From IMG/VR virus record IMGVR_UViG_3300025853_000298, positions 1-35,250 of that record: 35,250 bases of DNA; one strand, 5' to 3'. The DNA comes from a virus. Under the pieces are notes generated by a model. That model was not told where the DNA came from and searched no databases. It saw only the letters and a list, made by a program, of their open reading frames with translations. The translations under genes were made by a program, and so were the position numbers. Positions 13,191-20,900 of the stretch are shown here, piece after piece (the first letter of the stretch is position 1; each line of letters starts with the position of its first letter).

Positions 13191-13403
13191 ATGCACCCAA
13201 TCGCCCGCAACCGCCGCACCAACCGTCTCGCCGAGCTGCGCCGCAAGCTTGCCGCTGAGCAGCAGATCGCCCGCTACCCGTGCGCGGTCCTGCCGGCGAA
13301 CGCGAGCAAGGGGCGTCGGCAGCGGTGCGCGGCGCGGGCTCGCGCACGGGCCGAGAAACTGAGCGCGGAGATCGCGCGGATGGAGACAACATGCGAAACC
13401 TGA
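13191..13403 (+). CDS. Small Arg-rich protein of 70 residues
   Basis: A very basic helical protein (RNRRTNRLAELRRKLAAEQQ, then RRQRCAARARARAEKLSAEI). Basic charge and helices suggest nucleic-acid binding, but no family is evident. Its ribosome-binding site GGAGG (13182-13186) is partly buried in the outer stem of hairpin copy 3, so expression may depend on opening that stem. It overlaps the HTH gene at 13391 by 13 bases. Confidence 0.6.
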   Translation: MHPIARNRRTNRLAELRRKLAAEQQIARYPCAVLPANASKGRRQRCAARARARAEKLSAEIARMETTCET

Positions 13404-13663
13404 TCAAGCAAGCCGGTACGCAACAGGACGTGGCGAAGATGCTGCGGCGGTCGCGGCGCCTCGTCACGTTCTGGGCAGCGGGCGAGCGACTGCCCGACGC
13501 GGCCGACCTCGCCGAGCTGCTGGCGCTCGCGGGCGTCGTGAGCGTCCACGTCGAGCCCGGCGCCGACGCGACCGTGCTGCACTGTTACACGGAGGGCGAC
13601 TGCGGTGAGCCGTCGGTTGTGCTAACGGTGCCCAAGGGGCGGATGGGAGGCGACAATGCGTGA
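13391..13663 (+). CDS. Cro/YdaS-like helix-turn-helix protein
   Basis: A 90-residue protein whose N terminus reads IKQAGTQQDVAKMLRRSRRL then VTFWAAGERLPDAADLAELL: the pattern of a small helix-turn-helix that uses QQDVAKML as the second helix and SRRLVTFWAAGERLP as the recognition segment, as in Cro/YdaS-type phage repressors. The C-terminal half (VVSVHVEPGADATVLHCYTE) is beta-like and may dimerise. It could be the regulator acting on the divergent control region at 12061-12214, which is inference. Ribosome-binding site GGAG at 13382-13385; overlaps the next gene by eight bases. Confidence 0.6.
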   Translation: MRNLIKQAGTQQDVAKMLRRSRRLVTFWAAGERLPDAADLAELLALAGVVSVHVEPGADATVLHCYTEGDCGEPSVVLTVPKGRMGGDNA

Positions 13664-13748
13664 CTTCGACTGGATCGACCTCGGCACTCAGGCGCTCGGA
13701 TGTGTGCTGGTGGCCTGGGTCGTGCTTGAGTGGTGCGCGACGTTCTAG
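13656..13748 (+). CDS. 30-residue single-pass membrane peptide
   Basis: A tiny ORF, MRDFDWIDLGTQALGC then VLVAWVVLEWCATF, with a hydrophobic helix of about 16 residues. Good GGGAGG ribosome-binding site at 13645-13650, inside the end of the HTH gene. Its TAG stop and the TAG of the converging minus-strand gene share the palindrome CTAG (13745-13748). It could be a small holin/antiholin-like or signalling peptide; the position next to the lysis genes is suggestive only. Confidence 0.5.
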   Translation: MRDFDWIDLGTQALGCVLVAWVVLEWCATF

Positions 13749-14107
13749 CGCCTGCGTCGCCGCCTCAGCGCCTCCACAACCGCCCGCACGTCCGTCCGCT
13801 CCACGTCCAGCGCGCCGCGAGCCTCGGCAGCCCGGACGAGCTCGTCGCAGGCCGCGCGCTCGGTTGCCCTGGCGTCTCGCGCGGCCTCGTCGCTGTCACG
13901 CTGGCAGCGCTCCACAGCCGCGCGCTCTGCGTCAACCAGGCCAAGGCAGCGGGTGTGCTTCCTGGACGCCTGCTCGACGCTATGGCGAGCGCTCGCAAGG
14001 TCTGCTCGCATGTCTGCAAGGGTCTGCACGTCCCGACGCCACAGCGATCCAGTGATGGCGAGCAGCGCGACGAGCAGGCCGCAGACTCCGGCGAGCGCGC
14101 GTGTCAC
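13745..14107 (-). CDS. Rz-like inner-membrane spanin candidate
   Basis: A 120-residue protein with an N-terminal membrane helix (ALAGVCGLLVALLAITGSLW) followed by a long charged coiled coil (LADMRADLASARHSVEQASR to the C-terminal ALRRRRRR). This is the layout of phage i-spanins (Rz), which link inner and outer membrane in the last step of lysis. It starts at GTG 14107 in a GTGA overlap with the gene before. A partner u-spanin is not embedded in it; the separate signal-peptide protein at 11617-12060 could serve. It ends the leftward late operon. Confidence 0.6.
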   Translation of the reverse strand: MTRALAGVCGLLVALLAITGSLWRRDVQTLADMRADLASARHSVEQASRKHTRCLGLVDAERAAVERCQRDSDEAARDARATERAACDELVRAAEARGALDVERTDVRAVVEALRRRRRR

Positions 14108-14457
14108 TGCGGCGGGTCCTGTGGCACCTGAGCCGCAGCCACAACCGACACCACACGCCGCTGAATCGCCGGCCACACAGACGGCCCCGCAAGCCCTCCG
14201 AGCCCGCCGACGACCTCGCACACGCGCACGCCGACCTCTGACAGCTCGGGCGCGACGTAGCCGCCGAGCAGGGCAGCGCCGACGACCGCGAGCCCGTAGC
14301 CGCAGCCAATGCCGATCATGTCAGCCCAGCGGGGGAGGTGGCGCGCTGCGTCGACCGCCTTGTAGCCCGCGACCATGGCGCCGCCGACGACACCGCCGAC
14401 CACTGCGCCGCCGAGGAACAGGCCGCCGAGTTCTAGCGCTAGCTGTGTGTTCGTCAT
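14104..14457 (-). CDS. Glycine-rich membrane protein, holin candidate
   Basis: A 117-residue protein with two or three hydrophobic segments containing glycine-zipper patterns: LGGLFLGGAVVGGVVGGAMV and IGIGCGYGLAVVGAALLGGY, and a weaker third segment near VCEVVGGLGGLAG. Together with its place between the endolysin and the Rz-like gene this points to a holin, which would open the inner membrane for lysis. No family-specific motif is visible. It overlaps the endolysin gene by four bases and the Rz-like gene by GTGA. Confidence 0.55.
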   Translation of the reverse strand: MTNTQLALELGGLFLGGAVVGGVVGGAMVAGYKAVDAARHLPRWADMIGIGCGYGLAVVGAALLGGYVAPELSEVGVRVCEVVGGLGGLAGPSVWPAIQRRVVSVVAAAQVPQDPPQ

Positions 14458-14897
14458 GCGACACCCTTCGCCGGCCGGTTCTTGCCCCACTCAGCGTAGC
14501 GCCCTGGGCGCCGGTCGATGTGAATGAACGACGGGCGGGGGTCGCTCTCGGGGCGCTTGTAGTAGCCGGCGCCGTTGAAGCCGATCGCCTCGCGGTTGGC
14601 GTGCAGAGCGCGCCAGAACTCCTCGATCGTCGGCTTGCCCTCGCCCTCGGCGAGCACAAGGTCAGCTGCGCGCGCGCCCTGCGACGGCAGGTGCTGCGAC
14701 CGCTTGGCGCCGCCGCAGCGCGTGTTGTACGCCTCGCAGCGGATGCCTGTGCGGACGATGAGCGGCCAGCCGATGGCGTCCCGTGCGCGCTGGCACATCT
14801 CTGCGGTCTCTTGGAGGTCGCGGATGTGCTCGCGCTCAACGCCGCAGCCGTCGCCGCAGCGGAACTCGCGGAGGGTGAAGTTTGCGGTGAGCTTCAT
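14454..14897 (-). CDS. Endolysin, peptidase M15 (zinc D-Ala-D-Ala type)
   Basis: Peptidoglycan peptidase of 147 residues. Zinc-site residues in the M15 order: SQHLPSQGARAADL (67-80; His69 and Asp79) and FIHIDRRPG (124-132; His126), with RTGIRCEAYNTRCGG before them. The N terminus, KLTANFTLREFRCGDGCG, is the typical start of M15_3-type phage and prophage enzymes. No signal peptide, so it should depend on the neighbouring holin for release. It overlaps the upstream gene by four bases. Confidence 0.88.
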   Translation of the reverse strand: MKLTANFTLREFRCGDGCGVEREHIRDLQETAEMCQRARDAIGWPLIVRTGIRCEAYNTRCGGAKRSQHLPSQGARAADLVLAEGEGKPTIEEFWRALHANREAIGFNGAGYYKRPESDPRPSFIHIDRRPGRYAEWGKNRPAKGVA

Positions 14898-15295
14898 GTT
14901 GCCCCCTTTGCCATCTCCACGCGAGTCTCGACTCGCGTCAGCCGGTCGGCGTGCGCGTCGATGCGCTTGTGCAGCGTCGAGTGCGCCGCTGTGTTGTGTC
15001 CGGCGCCCGCCTCGAGCGTGCCGATCCGCTCGTCGTACCGGCGCTGCTCGCCACGGATCTCGGTCAGCACGATCTCTGTGCGCTGCTGCGACTCGGCCAT
15101 TCGGTCCAGGCGCGCGGCCAGCGCGTCGATGCGGCCGATGATGTCCTCAGTCTCGGCCGCCCGCGCCGCGCTCAGCCGCCGGAACGCTTCCCGCGCCGCC
15201 CATCCGGCCGCGCTGAGAGTGACGCCGCCGACGCCGGAGGCCACCGCTAATGTCGTTGAGTCTAGGTCCATCGGCCGGTGCTCACTGCTCGTCAT
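14894..15295 (-). CDS. Membrane-anchored coiled-coil protein in the lysis block
   Basis: A 133-residue protein with a hydrophobic N-terminal segment (STTLAVASGVGGVTLSAAGW) and a long coiled coil (RIDALAARLDRMAESQQRTE to the C terminus). The layout recalls XhlA-type or holin-accessory proteins. ATG 15295 is used; another Met five codons upstream (15310) is possible. Its place directly before the endolysin makes a role in lysis or in anchoring at the membrane likely. Confidence 0.6.
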   Translation of the reverse strand: MTSSEHRPMDLDSTTLAVASGVGGVTLSAAGWAAREAFRRLSAARAAETEDIIGRIDALAARLDRMAESQQRTEIVLTEIRGEQRRYDERIGTLEAGAGHNTAAHSTLHKRIDAHADRLTRVETRVEMAKGAT

Positions 15296-15497
15296 CTCGG
15301 CGCCACGCATCGGTCTGCATCCGCGCTGTCGCCTGCTCGTGCGAGAGTGCGCCGTCGACCCACTCGGTGAGCGACACGATCGCCCGCTGCCCGCTCCGGC
15401 TGAGGCGAGGGGTCCCCGGCGCGATCGGTAGCGTCTCGCGCAACGTGTCGAGCTGCGACGTGTAGATCACCAGATACCATCGACGCGCGGCGGTCAC
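15282..15497 (-). CDS. Small hypothetical protein of 71 residues
   Basis: Starts at GTG 15497 in a GTGA overlap with the LamG-protein gene and ends inside the start of the next gene. Sequence begins VTAARRWYLVIYTSQLDTLR and continues with GQRAIVSLTEWVDGALSHEQ. Not recognised. Small proteins at this place, between the last tail gene and lysis genes, are often tail or virion accessory proteins. Confidence 0.6.
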   Translation of the reverse strand: MTAARRWYLVIYTSQLDTLRETLPIAPGTPRLSRSGQRAIVSLTEWVDGALSHEQATARMQTDAWRRDDEQ

Positions 15498-16267
15498 AGG
15501 TCGCTCCCGATCACGTCTGCGCGGACAATGTTCTGCAACGTTGCCGCGTCGGCCGAGCCCTGCAGGTCGGCCGTCATCGCGTCGAACCCGAGGCCGCCCA
15601 GGACGTACCAGCGATCCGGCGCCGGGTTGAGTTTGCGGAGGTTCAGCGAGGGTCCGGCCGCATGAATCGCAGGCGCAAGGCTCGTCAACGTCAGTTGCTC
15701 GAACCACACCGCCACCCCCAGGATGTCACCGTCCCAGAAGTTCCCGACGCTAGGGCCTGGATCCCACTCCGCGCCCAGAGTAACAAGGTCATCAGCCGCG
15801 AGCGCCGGAAACACGGTTGCGCCCGCGCCCTGCTCAAGCGCGCCGTCCACATACCAATCCAGCCGGTTGGTCGCGTGATCGACCGCAATCATGAGGTGAT
15901 GCCACTCGCCGTCGAGCAGGTTGGTCGTGTTGCTGCGCCCCGCCGACACCGCCGAGCTTCCAGCGTAAATCGTCATGTAGTTGTTGGTCGCGATGAACGT
16001 GCTCGTGGTCACGTTGCCGCCAGCCGCTGTGTTGACGTTCCAGAGGTTTCGACCCGATGCCGTCGGGCCGGGATGGCGCAGCCACATGCTCACCGTCCAC
16101 GCCTGCGACGCGAACAGGTACGGCGCGAGCGGGTCGAGCGTGACGTACTCGTTGACGCCGCCGAACGATAGGCAAGCATGGCGCGCGGCCGCGATCTCAG
16201 CGTCTCCGCCATCGCGATGGAAGCGCCCAAACAGTGCCGGGGCGCCGCTATTGCGCCGCGTCCTCAT
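15494..16267 (-). CDS. LamG/concanavalin-like domain protein, candidate receptor-binding or decoration protein
   Basis: A 257-residue protein with a laminin-G-like jelly-roll: LSFGGVNEYVTL, TVSMWLRHPG, NYMTIYAGSSAV, LLDGEWHHLMIAVDHATNRL, DWYVDGALEQG and LVTLGAEW follow the strand order of this fold, with EWHH the usual signature. Such domains bind carbohydrates and in phages occur in tail-tip, fibre or neck-decoration proteins. As the last large gene before the lysis cassette it is a candidate host-recognition protein. It overlaps the preceding gene by ATGA. There is no signal peptide. The C-terminal 60 residues lie outside the fold. Confidence 0.75.
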   Translation of the reverse strand: MRTRRNSGAPALFGRFHRDGGDAEIAAARHACLSFGGVNEYVTLDPLAPYLFASQAWTVSMWLRHPGPTASGRNLWNVNTAAGGNVTTSTFIATNNYMTIYAGSSAVSAGRSNTTNLLDGEWHHLMIAVDHATNRLDWYVDGALEQGAGATVFPALAADDLVTLGAEWDPGPSVGNFWDGDILGVAVWFEQLTLTSLAPAIHAAGPSLNLRKLNPAPDRWYVLGGLGFDAMTADLQGSADAATLQNIVRADVIGSDL

Positions 16268-16671
16268 GCAAGCCCCGGCTGCGAGAGGGTCGCGTCAATG
16301 GTGATGTCGCCGCCGCCGCTAACGTCGGTGACGCGGACATAGAGCCAATCGGCACCCATGGCCTCGTGACTGTAGCGGTTGGCGCCGACCGGGCACGACA
16401 GGACGCCAGACACACCGAACGCGGTATCAACGCACCATGTGTCGGCCTCGGCGTTCCAGGCGTACACGGTGACCTCGACGGCAGCCGTGGCGACGGTAAC
16501 CCACAAATCAACCCACTGCGCGCCTGCGCACAGGATGTAGCCGCTGCCAATGGTCGTCGGGTCTGCCGATGGCGCGGCACTGACCGTGCTGCGCTCATCC
16601 CAGATCGAGGTTGTGCCGTCGCTGTCAAGCGCGGCGCCTGCGTCGATCCGCTTGGTGATGGTCCTGGCCAT
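16264..16671 (-). CDS. Beta-rich virion protein, probably tail-tip accessory
   Basis: A 135-residue protein with alternating beta segments (SGYILCAGAQWVDLWVTV, AAVEVTVYAWNAE, DWLYVRVTDVSGGGDITI). No named family is evident; its content resembles small tail or fibre-associated beta-sandwich proteins. It is the first gene after a 77-bp gap that carries the recurring ATTGTTYCA-type boxes, so it may start its own transcript with the LamG and lysis genes. Confidence 0.6.
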   Translation of the reverse strand: MARTITKRIDAGAALDSDGTTSIWDERSTVSAAPSADPTTIGSGYILCAGAQWVDLWVTVATAAVEVTVYAWNAEADTWCVDTAFGVSGVLSCPVGANRYSHEAMGADWLYVRVTDVSGGGDITIDATLSQPGLA

Positions 16672-16711
16672 GTCGTCTACCTCCGCGCCCGCAGCCTAGC
16701 ACCGCGCCGCT

Positions 16712-16752
16712 AGTTGTTCCAAGCGTTGAACAGTCGCGCTTGATTGTTTCAG
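16712..16752. promoter_or_regulatory. ATTGTNNCA-type boxes upstream of the 16671 gene
   Basis: Contains AGTTGTTCCAA (16712-16722), GTTGAACAG (16725-16733, an imperfect inverted half) and GATTGTTTCAG (16742-16752). The last overlaps the TGA stop of the upstream gene, exactly as a near-identical box does at 32516-32526. Candidate promoter/operator for the leftward end of the late operon. Confidence 0.4.
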
Positions 16753-18311
16753 ATGTCGTCATAGTCCGCAGCGGGCCGGACGCGCACATAGTGCAGCCCG
16801 CAACCGACCGTGTAGCCGACCTGCACAACCTCTGCCGACGGGGCAAGCGCCTCGGACACCTGCAGCAGCCGATCAACCGATGCGCTCGGCGACGTGTCGT
16901 CAAAACTGCCCGAGCTCCACCGCGTGACCGCCTGGAGTTCGCTGCCGTCGATGTCGAGATAGCCTTCGGTCCCGTAGGTGTTCGCCGGCACGGTGACCGT
17001 CTTTGTTGCGGGCGAGGCCGGGACGCCGCTTGTCGTCGTCGTCTCGATCGTGCTGTCGGTCTGCGCGGTGCCCCCGGTGAAAATGTCGGCCTGCGATGCC
17101 CGGGACAGCGCCGCGCGCATCCGCTGACAGGCTGGCGGGACGAGCGCAACCCACCGACGCGAGGTCAGGCCGGTCGTGTTGCCCTCGTACATGAGCGCCG
17201 GCTGTGCCCATGGGGCTAGCGCCTCGGTCTCAACGGTGCGGAGGCAAGCGGCGAGGATCTCAATGCTTGCGGGCGGGGCGACAGAGTTGATCAGCAGATC
17301 GGACGAGGGTGACGGCAAGAACCAGCCCGTGACCGCGTGAAGCCAAGTCTTGCGCGCCGATTCCGCGCGCGCCTCGACAATGAACGTCACCGACGCGGCG
17401 AGGGTGCCGGGATCGCTAACCTTGCACGCGAGGGTGTCCCGGTTGACTGACCCATCCCCGTCGAGCAGCACGCCGCCGCCGCCGAGGGTACGGACGCGCA
17501 CACGCTCGCTCGTCGTTCCGCCGTCAACACTGCACAGCGCGGCAACAGTGATCTCGCGACCGTCTGGCCAGAAGGGCGTGGACGCCGTGACGATCCCGAA
17601 CGTCTGCCACTCACCGCCCGGAATGCTGCTGTCGGTAAGGTCCCAACGCACGTTGGCGCCGCTGCTCGTCTCGTCCTCCTGCGCGAACGAAAGCACGCAC
17701 TGCGCCCGGTCGCCGAGCACGGCGCGCACGTTGCGGACGGGTCGGTTGACGAGCTCGGTGTTGATGGGCGCTCCACTCGCGGTCAAGAGCCCGTCATCGT
17801 AGGGCCAGAATCCCGCGTCAGTGCGCGCGCTCGGAGAGTTGGCGGCAGGGTAGATCGTTACGCTGTCGTAGGTGGTCGGGTCCGGACTGCGGTCGTAGGT
17901 GATCCGCACCTCATCGGTCAGCGGATCGATCGTCGCTGTGGTCGTGATGTCCTCGACGCTTGAGGCGCTCACCGCCGTCGCCGTCGGCCCGTAGATTGTG
18001 GACCAGCCGCCGCCGCTAGCTTGCTCCTCGATGGTGATCGTGACCGATGTCGTGCCGGTGCCGGTGCGGACGATGTGCCGGACCGTGTAGGACAGGTCGT
18101 CGGCGCTTGGCTGGAGGGGGATGCGAAAACGGGCTTGCCGCGTCAGGTCTGGATCAGCGGTGTAGACGTGCGTCGCCGCCGTCGGCGTGTGCAGGCTGTA
18201 TGCCGCGTTACTGTTTGCCATCGCCGTTGACAGCGGCGCCGCGTCCATCTCGGGCGTAATAAGCGCGCCAAGGGGCGTGATCGCGTAGGCGCTCGGGTAG
18301 GTGACTGCCAT
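16749..18311 (-). CDS. Large tail/baseplate protein of unknown family
   Basis: A 520-residue, mostly beta protein with many Ser/Thr/Ala, typical of virion structure. Segments such as ARFRIPLQPSADDLSYTVRH, GGGWSTIYGPTATAVS, VRNVRAVLGDRAQCVLSFAQ and a late GTEGYLDIDGSELQAVTRW suggest several beta-sandwich domains. I recognise no catalytic motif. It sits between the tail-hub candidate and the small tail-tip genes, so it is probably a baseplate or tail-fibre-like component. Confidence 0.65.
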   Translation of the reverse strand: MAVTYPSAYAITPLGALITPEMDAAPLSTAMANSNAAYSLHTPTAATHVYTADPDLTRQARFRIPLQPSADDLSYTVRHIVRTGTGTTSVTITIEEQASGGGWSTIYGPTATAVSASSVEDITTTATIDPLTDEVRITYDRSPDPTTYDSVTIYPAANSPSARTDAGFWPYDDGLLTASGAPINTELVNRPVRNVRAVLGDRAQCVLSFAQEDETSSGANVRWDLTDSSIPGGEWQTFGIVTASTPFWPDGREITVAALCSVDGGTTSERVRVRTLGGGGVLLDGDGSVNRDTLACKVSDPGTLAASVTFIVEARAESARKTWLHAVTGWFLPSPSSDLLINSVAPPASIEILAACLRTVETEALAPWAQPALMYEGNTTGLTSRRWVALVPPACQRMRAALSRASQADIFTGGTAQTDSTIETTTTSGVPASPATKTVTVPANTYGTEGYLDIDGSELQAVTRWSSGSFDDTSPSASVDRLLQVSEALAPSAEVVQVGYTVGCGLHYVRVRPAADYDDI

Positions 18312-20900
18312 CTATGCCCACCTCGTGCCGTCGCCGTCGTGCGCGAAGGTCGCCTGATACGCGCTTGCGTTCGCCGTTTCCGGCCACGTCAGATAGCTGG
18401 TAGAGGTCGAGAGCGTCGGCGAGCCAATGACGCTCGCAACGGTGAGCCGACAGACTCCCGCTGTCACCTGCGCCGCGCTGATCGTGTATGCCTCGGAGAC
18501 GCCCTCGGAGCCCTCGCCGGGTTCGTAGTGCAGCAGCCGAATGTCTGTGCCCGCAGCCGTCAAAGCGCGCTGGATCTCGGTGTAGAAGCCTGCGGGAATG
18601 TCGATCGTCGTCGGGTTGGCGGCCGTGCCGGTGAACGCTGAAACGGGAGCCGCAGGGCAAAGCGCCGTCGAGACTGATTGTCCGTCGATCACGATGTGCA
18701 GCCGCGTCACGCCCGTCGAAAGCGTTACCTCGCGACCGAGCACGCGACCGCGCCCCGTGTAGCCGACGGCGCCCGCGCTCCAGTCCCAGAGCCCCGGGTG
18801 CGTCAAGCTGACATCGACCGCGTCCCCAACCCGCAGCCCCGTCCATGGCACAACGTCGGCGCTCATCATCGCGGCGTGCTGGTCGCCCGCGATGCGCGAG
18901 ATGCCCCACGCGGCGACGAGCGGCACGAGCACCTCCCGATCGGCCGACGGGATCGTCGCGTCGAACGTCTGCGCGCCCTGCCAAGCAACGCGCCCCGCGT
19001 CGGTCTGCACGACGCGACCGTGCTCCTGCTCGCCGACCTTGAGCTCGACGGTGATGACGTTGGGCGCCTGCACGCGCTCGAGTTCCACCGACGACTGCGG
19101 GTGCGTGATCAGCGAGTTGTCCGACACCGTCGCCGCATAGCCGCCCGCCGCGCTGGACGTGTGGATCGCGGAGAGCTTCGCGATCCCGTCGGCGTCGTCG
19201 GTCACGGTAAGCGCGCGTTGGCTCAACGCCATCAACGGGCCGCAGATGTCGGCGAGGCTCTCGTCGGACGGCAGCACGTCGAGGTTGATGCCGGAAAGCC
19301 AGCCCTCGGCGAGCACGTCGCCGATCGTGTCGAGGTCCACTAGCGCCGAGGGCAGCCCATAACCGATCTGTCCCGGCAGTATGTCGTAAGTGGCATCGCG
19401 CAAGCCCGACTCGCCCGAACTGGTGAGGATGCGGCGCACGGTGTCGGCAAGGTTGCCCGTCGTAGACAGTCGCACCTCGGCGGTCGCGCCGACAAAATCC
19501 GTCAACGCCTGGGAGTGCCCTTGCGCGGCGAGGTTTTGCAGAACGATGGTCCCCGCGTCGGCGGTCTGCACCGTCCCGGCGTAAATCCACGCCGTGTCGC
19601 CGATGGTGACCGCGCCTGAACTCGGAAGCGGGCCGGGGTAGCCCTGATCAAAACGGATCGCCGCCTGCGGCTTGAGCGGCGCGGACCCTCCACCGTTGGC
19701 GGTGAGCTGATACGGGCTCCACGAGTACGCCACGCCGATCCGCGCCCCCTCATTCGCCGCGAAGCCGTGGGATACCGCGATCGGGCCGTTACTCAGCGCA
19801 TTGGCGCTGTTTGCTACGCTACCGCCCCACGACACGCCGAGATTGATCTGGCGGATGTTGGAGTTAGCGGCGAACCGCAAGATCGGCACCCAGTCGCCCT
19901 TATTGATCGCGACCGCCGCGCCGTCGAGTACCGGCGACGTGGCCTGCACAATGTCGAGGCCGGCGAGATCGCTGCCGGCGCTGTACGTGGTGATCGCCGT
20001 TGCAAACTCACTCACAGCGGAGGCGTTCCATTCGCTGATGCTAACTGGATCGCCGACGGTCGCGCTCGGCAGCACCTCAAACTTGATCGCGTACTTGAAC
20101 AATTGCGCGCCCGCGCCGTTGAACGCCTCGACCGAAATCATGCAGTCGCGGTCAGCAAGCGGAAAGCGGGGCTCAAGATCGGTCACGGTGCCGGTGAGCA
20201 CGCCCGACAGAGGCCGCGCGAGCATTCGGTCGAGCGGCAGCGCCTCAAACACAAACCCGTCGCCCTCCGGCGCTCGCAGCGGCTCGGCGGCAATGTAGCC
20301 GCGCCAGACTACGACCGCGTCGTCGTCCAGCGCGGAGCCGGTGACGTAGCCAGTCGGGTCCATTGGCGAGGCGTAGAGCGTCACGAAACGGCCGGACCAA
20401 TAGCGCGGCGTATTGGTGACGATGGCTCCCACGCTGTCCGGGCTGTGTGGGTAGGCATAGCCGGCTTTCCCGCGCCCCAAGGCCGCGACCGTGAACGACG
20501 ACGCGCCCTTGGCGCTGTAGGCGATCCGCTCTTTGCCGATGTAGATCGAGCCGGTCGCGTCAAAGTCGGCCGCGCTGTCAACGGTGACCGTGACCCCCGA
20601 GCTCGACAAGCTCGCGGTCAGGTAGGTCGACGCCGACGGACGCACCATGTAGCCGGCGATGGTGGTTGAGTCGAGAAGCCGGAACGTGAGCGGGAAGCCC
20701 GCCGCAACGCCTTGATCCCTGTCCACCACGGCGCCGACGCGCGCAGAGTCGGCGAGCACGAGCGTCGGGTCTTCGCTCGGGTAGTCGGGTGGCGCGGTTT
20801 TGCCCGACGACGCCTGCGAGAACGCGACAGGCACGCCCTCGATCGTGAGCCAGTACAGGTGGCCCCATCCGTACTGCAGCGGCGCCCATACGTCTGTCAT
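18312..20900 (-). CDS. Large tail-hub/baseplate protein
   Basis: At 862 residues the largest gene of the window. It is read from ATG 20900 (ATGA overlap with the preceding gene; earlier in-frame starts overlap that gene further). The N-terminal part opens MTDVWAPLQYGWGHLYWLTI and has repeated short beta modules. A motif-like IGKERIAYSAKGASSFTVAA, often seen in phage tip proteins, is followed by AALGRGKAGYAYPHSP. The middle and C-terminal parts (SLADICGPLMALSQRALTVT, GDAVDVSLTHPGLWDWSAG, GYTGRGRVLGREVTL) resemble baseplate hub-like modules. No lysozyme domain is visible. It is likely the central tail-tip hub, which is inference from size and position after the tape measure. Confidence 0.65.
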   Translation of the reverse strand: MTDVWAPLQYGWGHLYWLTIEGVPVAFSQASSGKTAPPDYPSEDPTLVLADSARVGAVVDRDQGVAAGFPLTFRLLDSTTIAGYMVRPSASTYLTASLSSSGVTVTVDSAADFDATGSIYIGKERIAYSAKGASSFTVAALGRGKAGYAYPHSPDSVGAIVTNTPRYWSGRFVTLYASPMDPTGYVTGSALDDDAVVVWRGYIAAEPLRAPEGDGFVFEALPLDRMLARPLSGVLTGTVTDLEPRFPLADRDCMISVEAFNGAGAQLFKYAIKFEVLPSATVGDPVSISEWNASAVSEFATAITTYSAGSDLAGLDIVQATSPVLDGAAVAINKGDWVPILRFAANSNIRQINLGVSWGGSVANSANALSNGPIAVSHGFAANEGARIGVAYSWSPYQLTANGGGSAPLKPQAAIRFDQGYPGPLPSSGAVTIGDTAWIYAGTVQTADAGTIVLQNLAAQGHSQALTDFVGATAEVRLSTTGNLADTVRRILTSSGESGLRDATYDILPGQIGYGLPSALVDLDTIGDVLAEGWLSGINLDVLPSDESLADICGPLMALSQRALTVTDDADGIAKLSAIHTSSAAGGYAATVSDNSLITHPQSSVELERVQAPNVITVELKVGEQEHGRVVQTDAGRVAWQGAQTFDATIPSADREVLVPLVAAWGISRIAGDQHAAMMSADVVPWTGLRVGDAVDVSLTHPGLWDWSAGAVGYTGRGRVLGREVTLSTGVTRLHIVIDGQSVSTALCPAAPVSAFTGTAANPTTIDIPAGFYTEIQRALTAAGTDIRLLHYEPGEGSEGVSEAYTISAAQVTAGVCRLTVASVIGSPTLSTSTSYLTWPETANASAYQATFAHDGDGTRWA

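Noticed and set aside
13953-15431. 492-codon open frame opposite the lysis genes
   Set aside because: It runs through four convincing minus-strand genes, including the M15 endolysin, and its translation is Arg/Ala/Ser low-complexity.
18208-19590. 460-codon minus-strand frame overlapping the hub-like gene
   Set aside because: Arg/Asp-rich shadow in another frame of the 862-residue gene; no start or ribosome-binding site in context.
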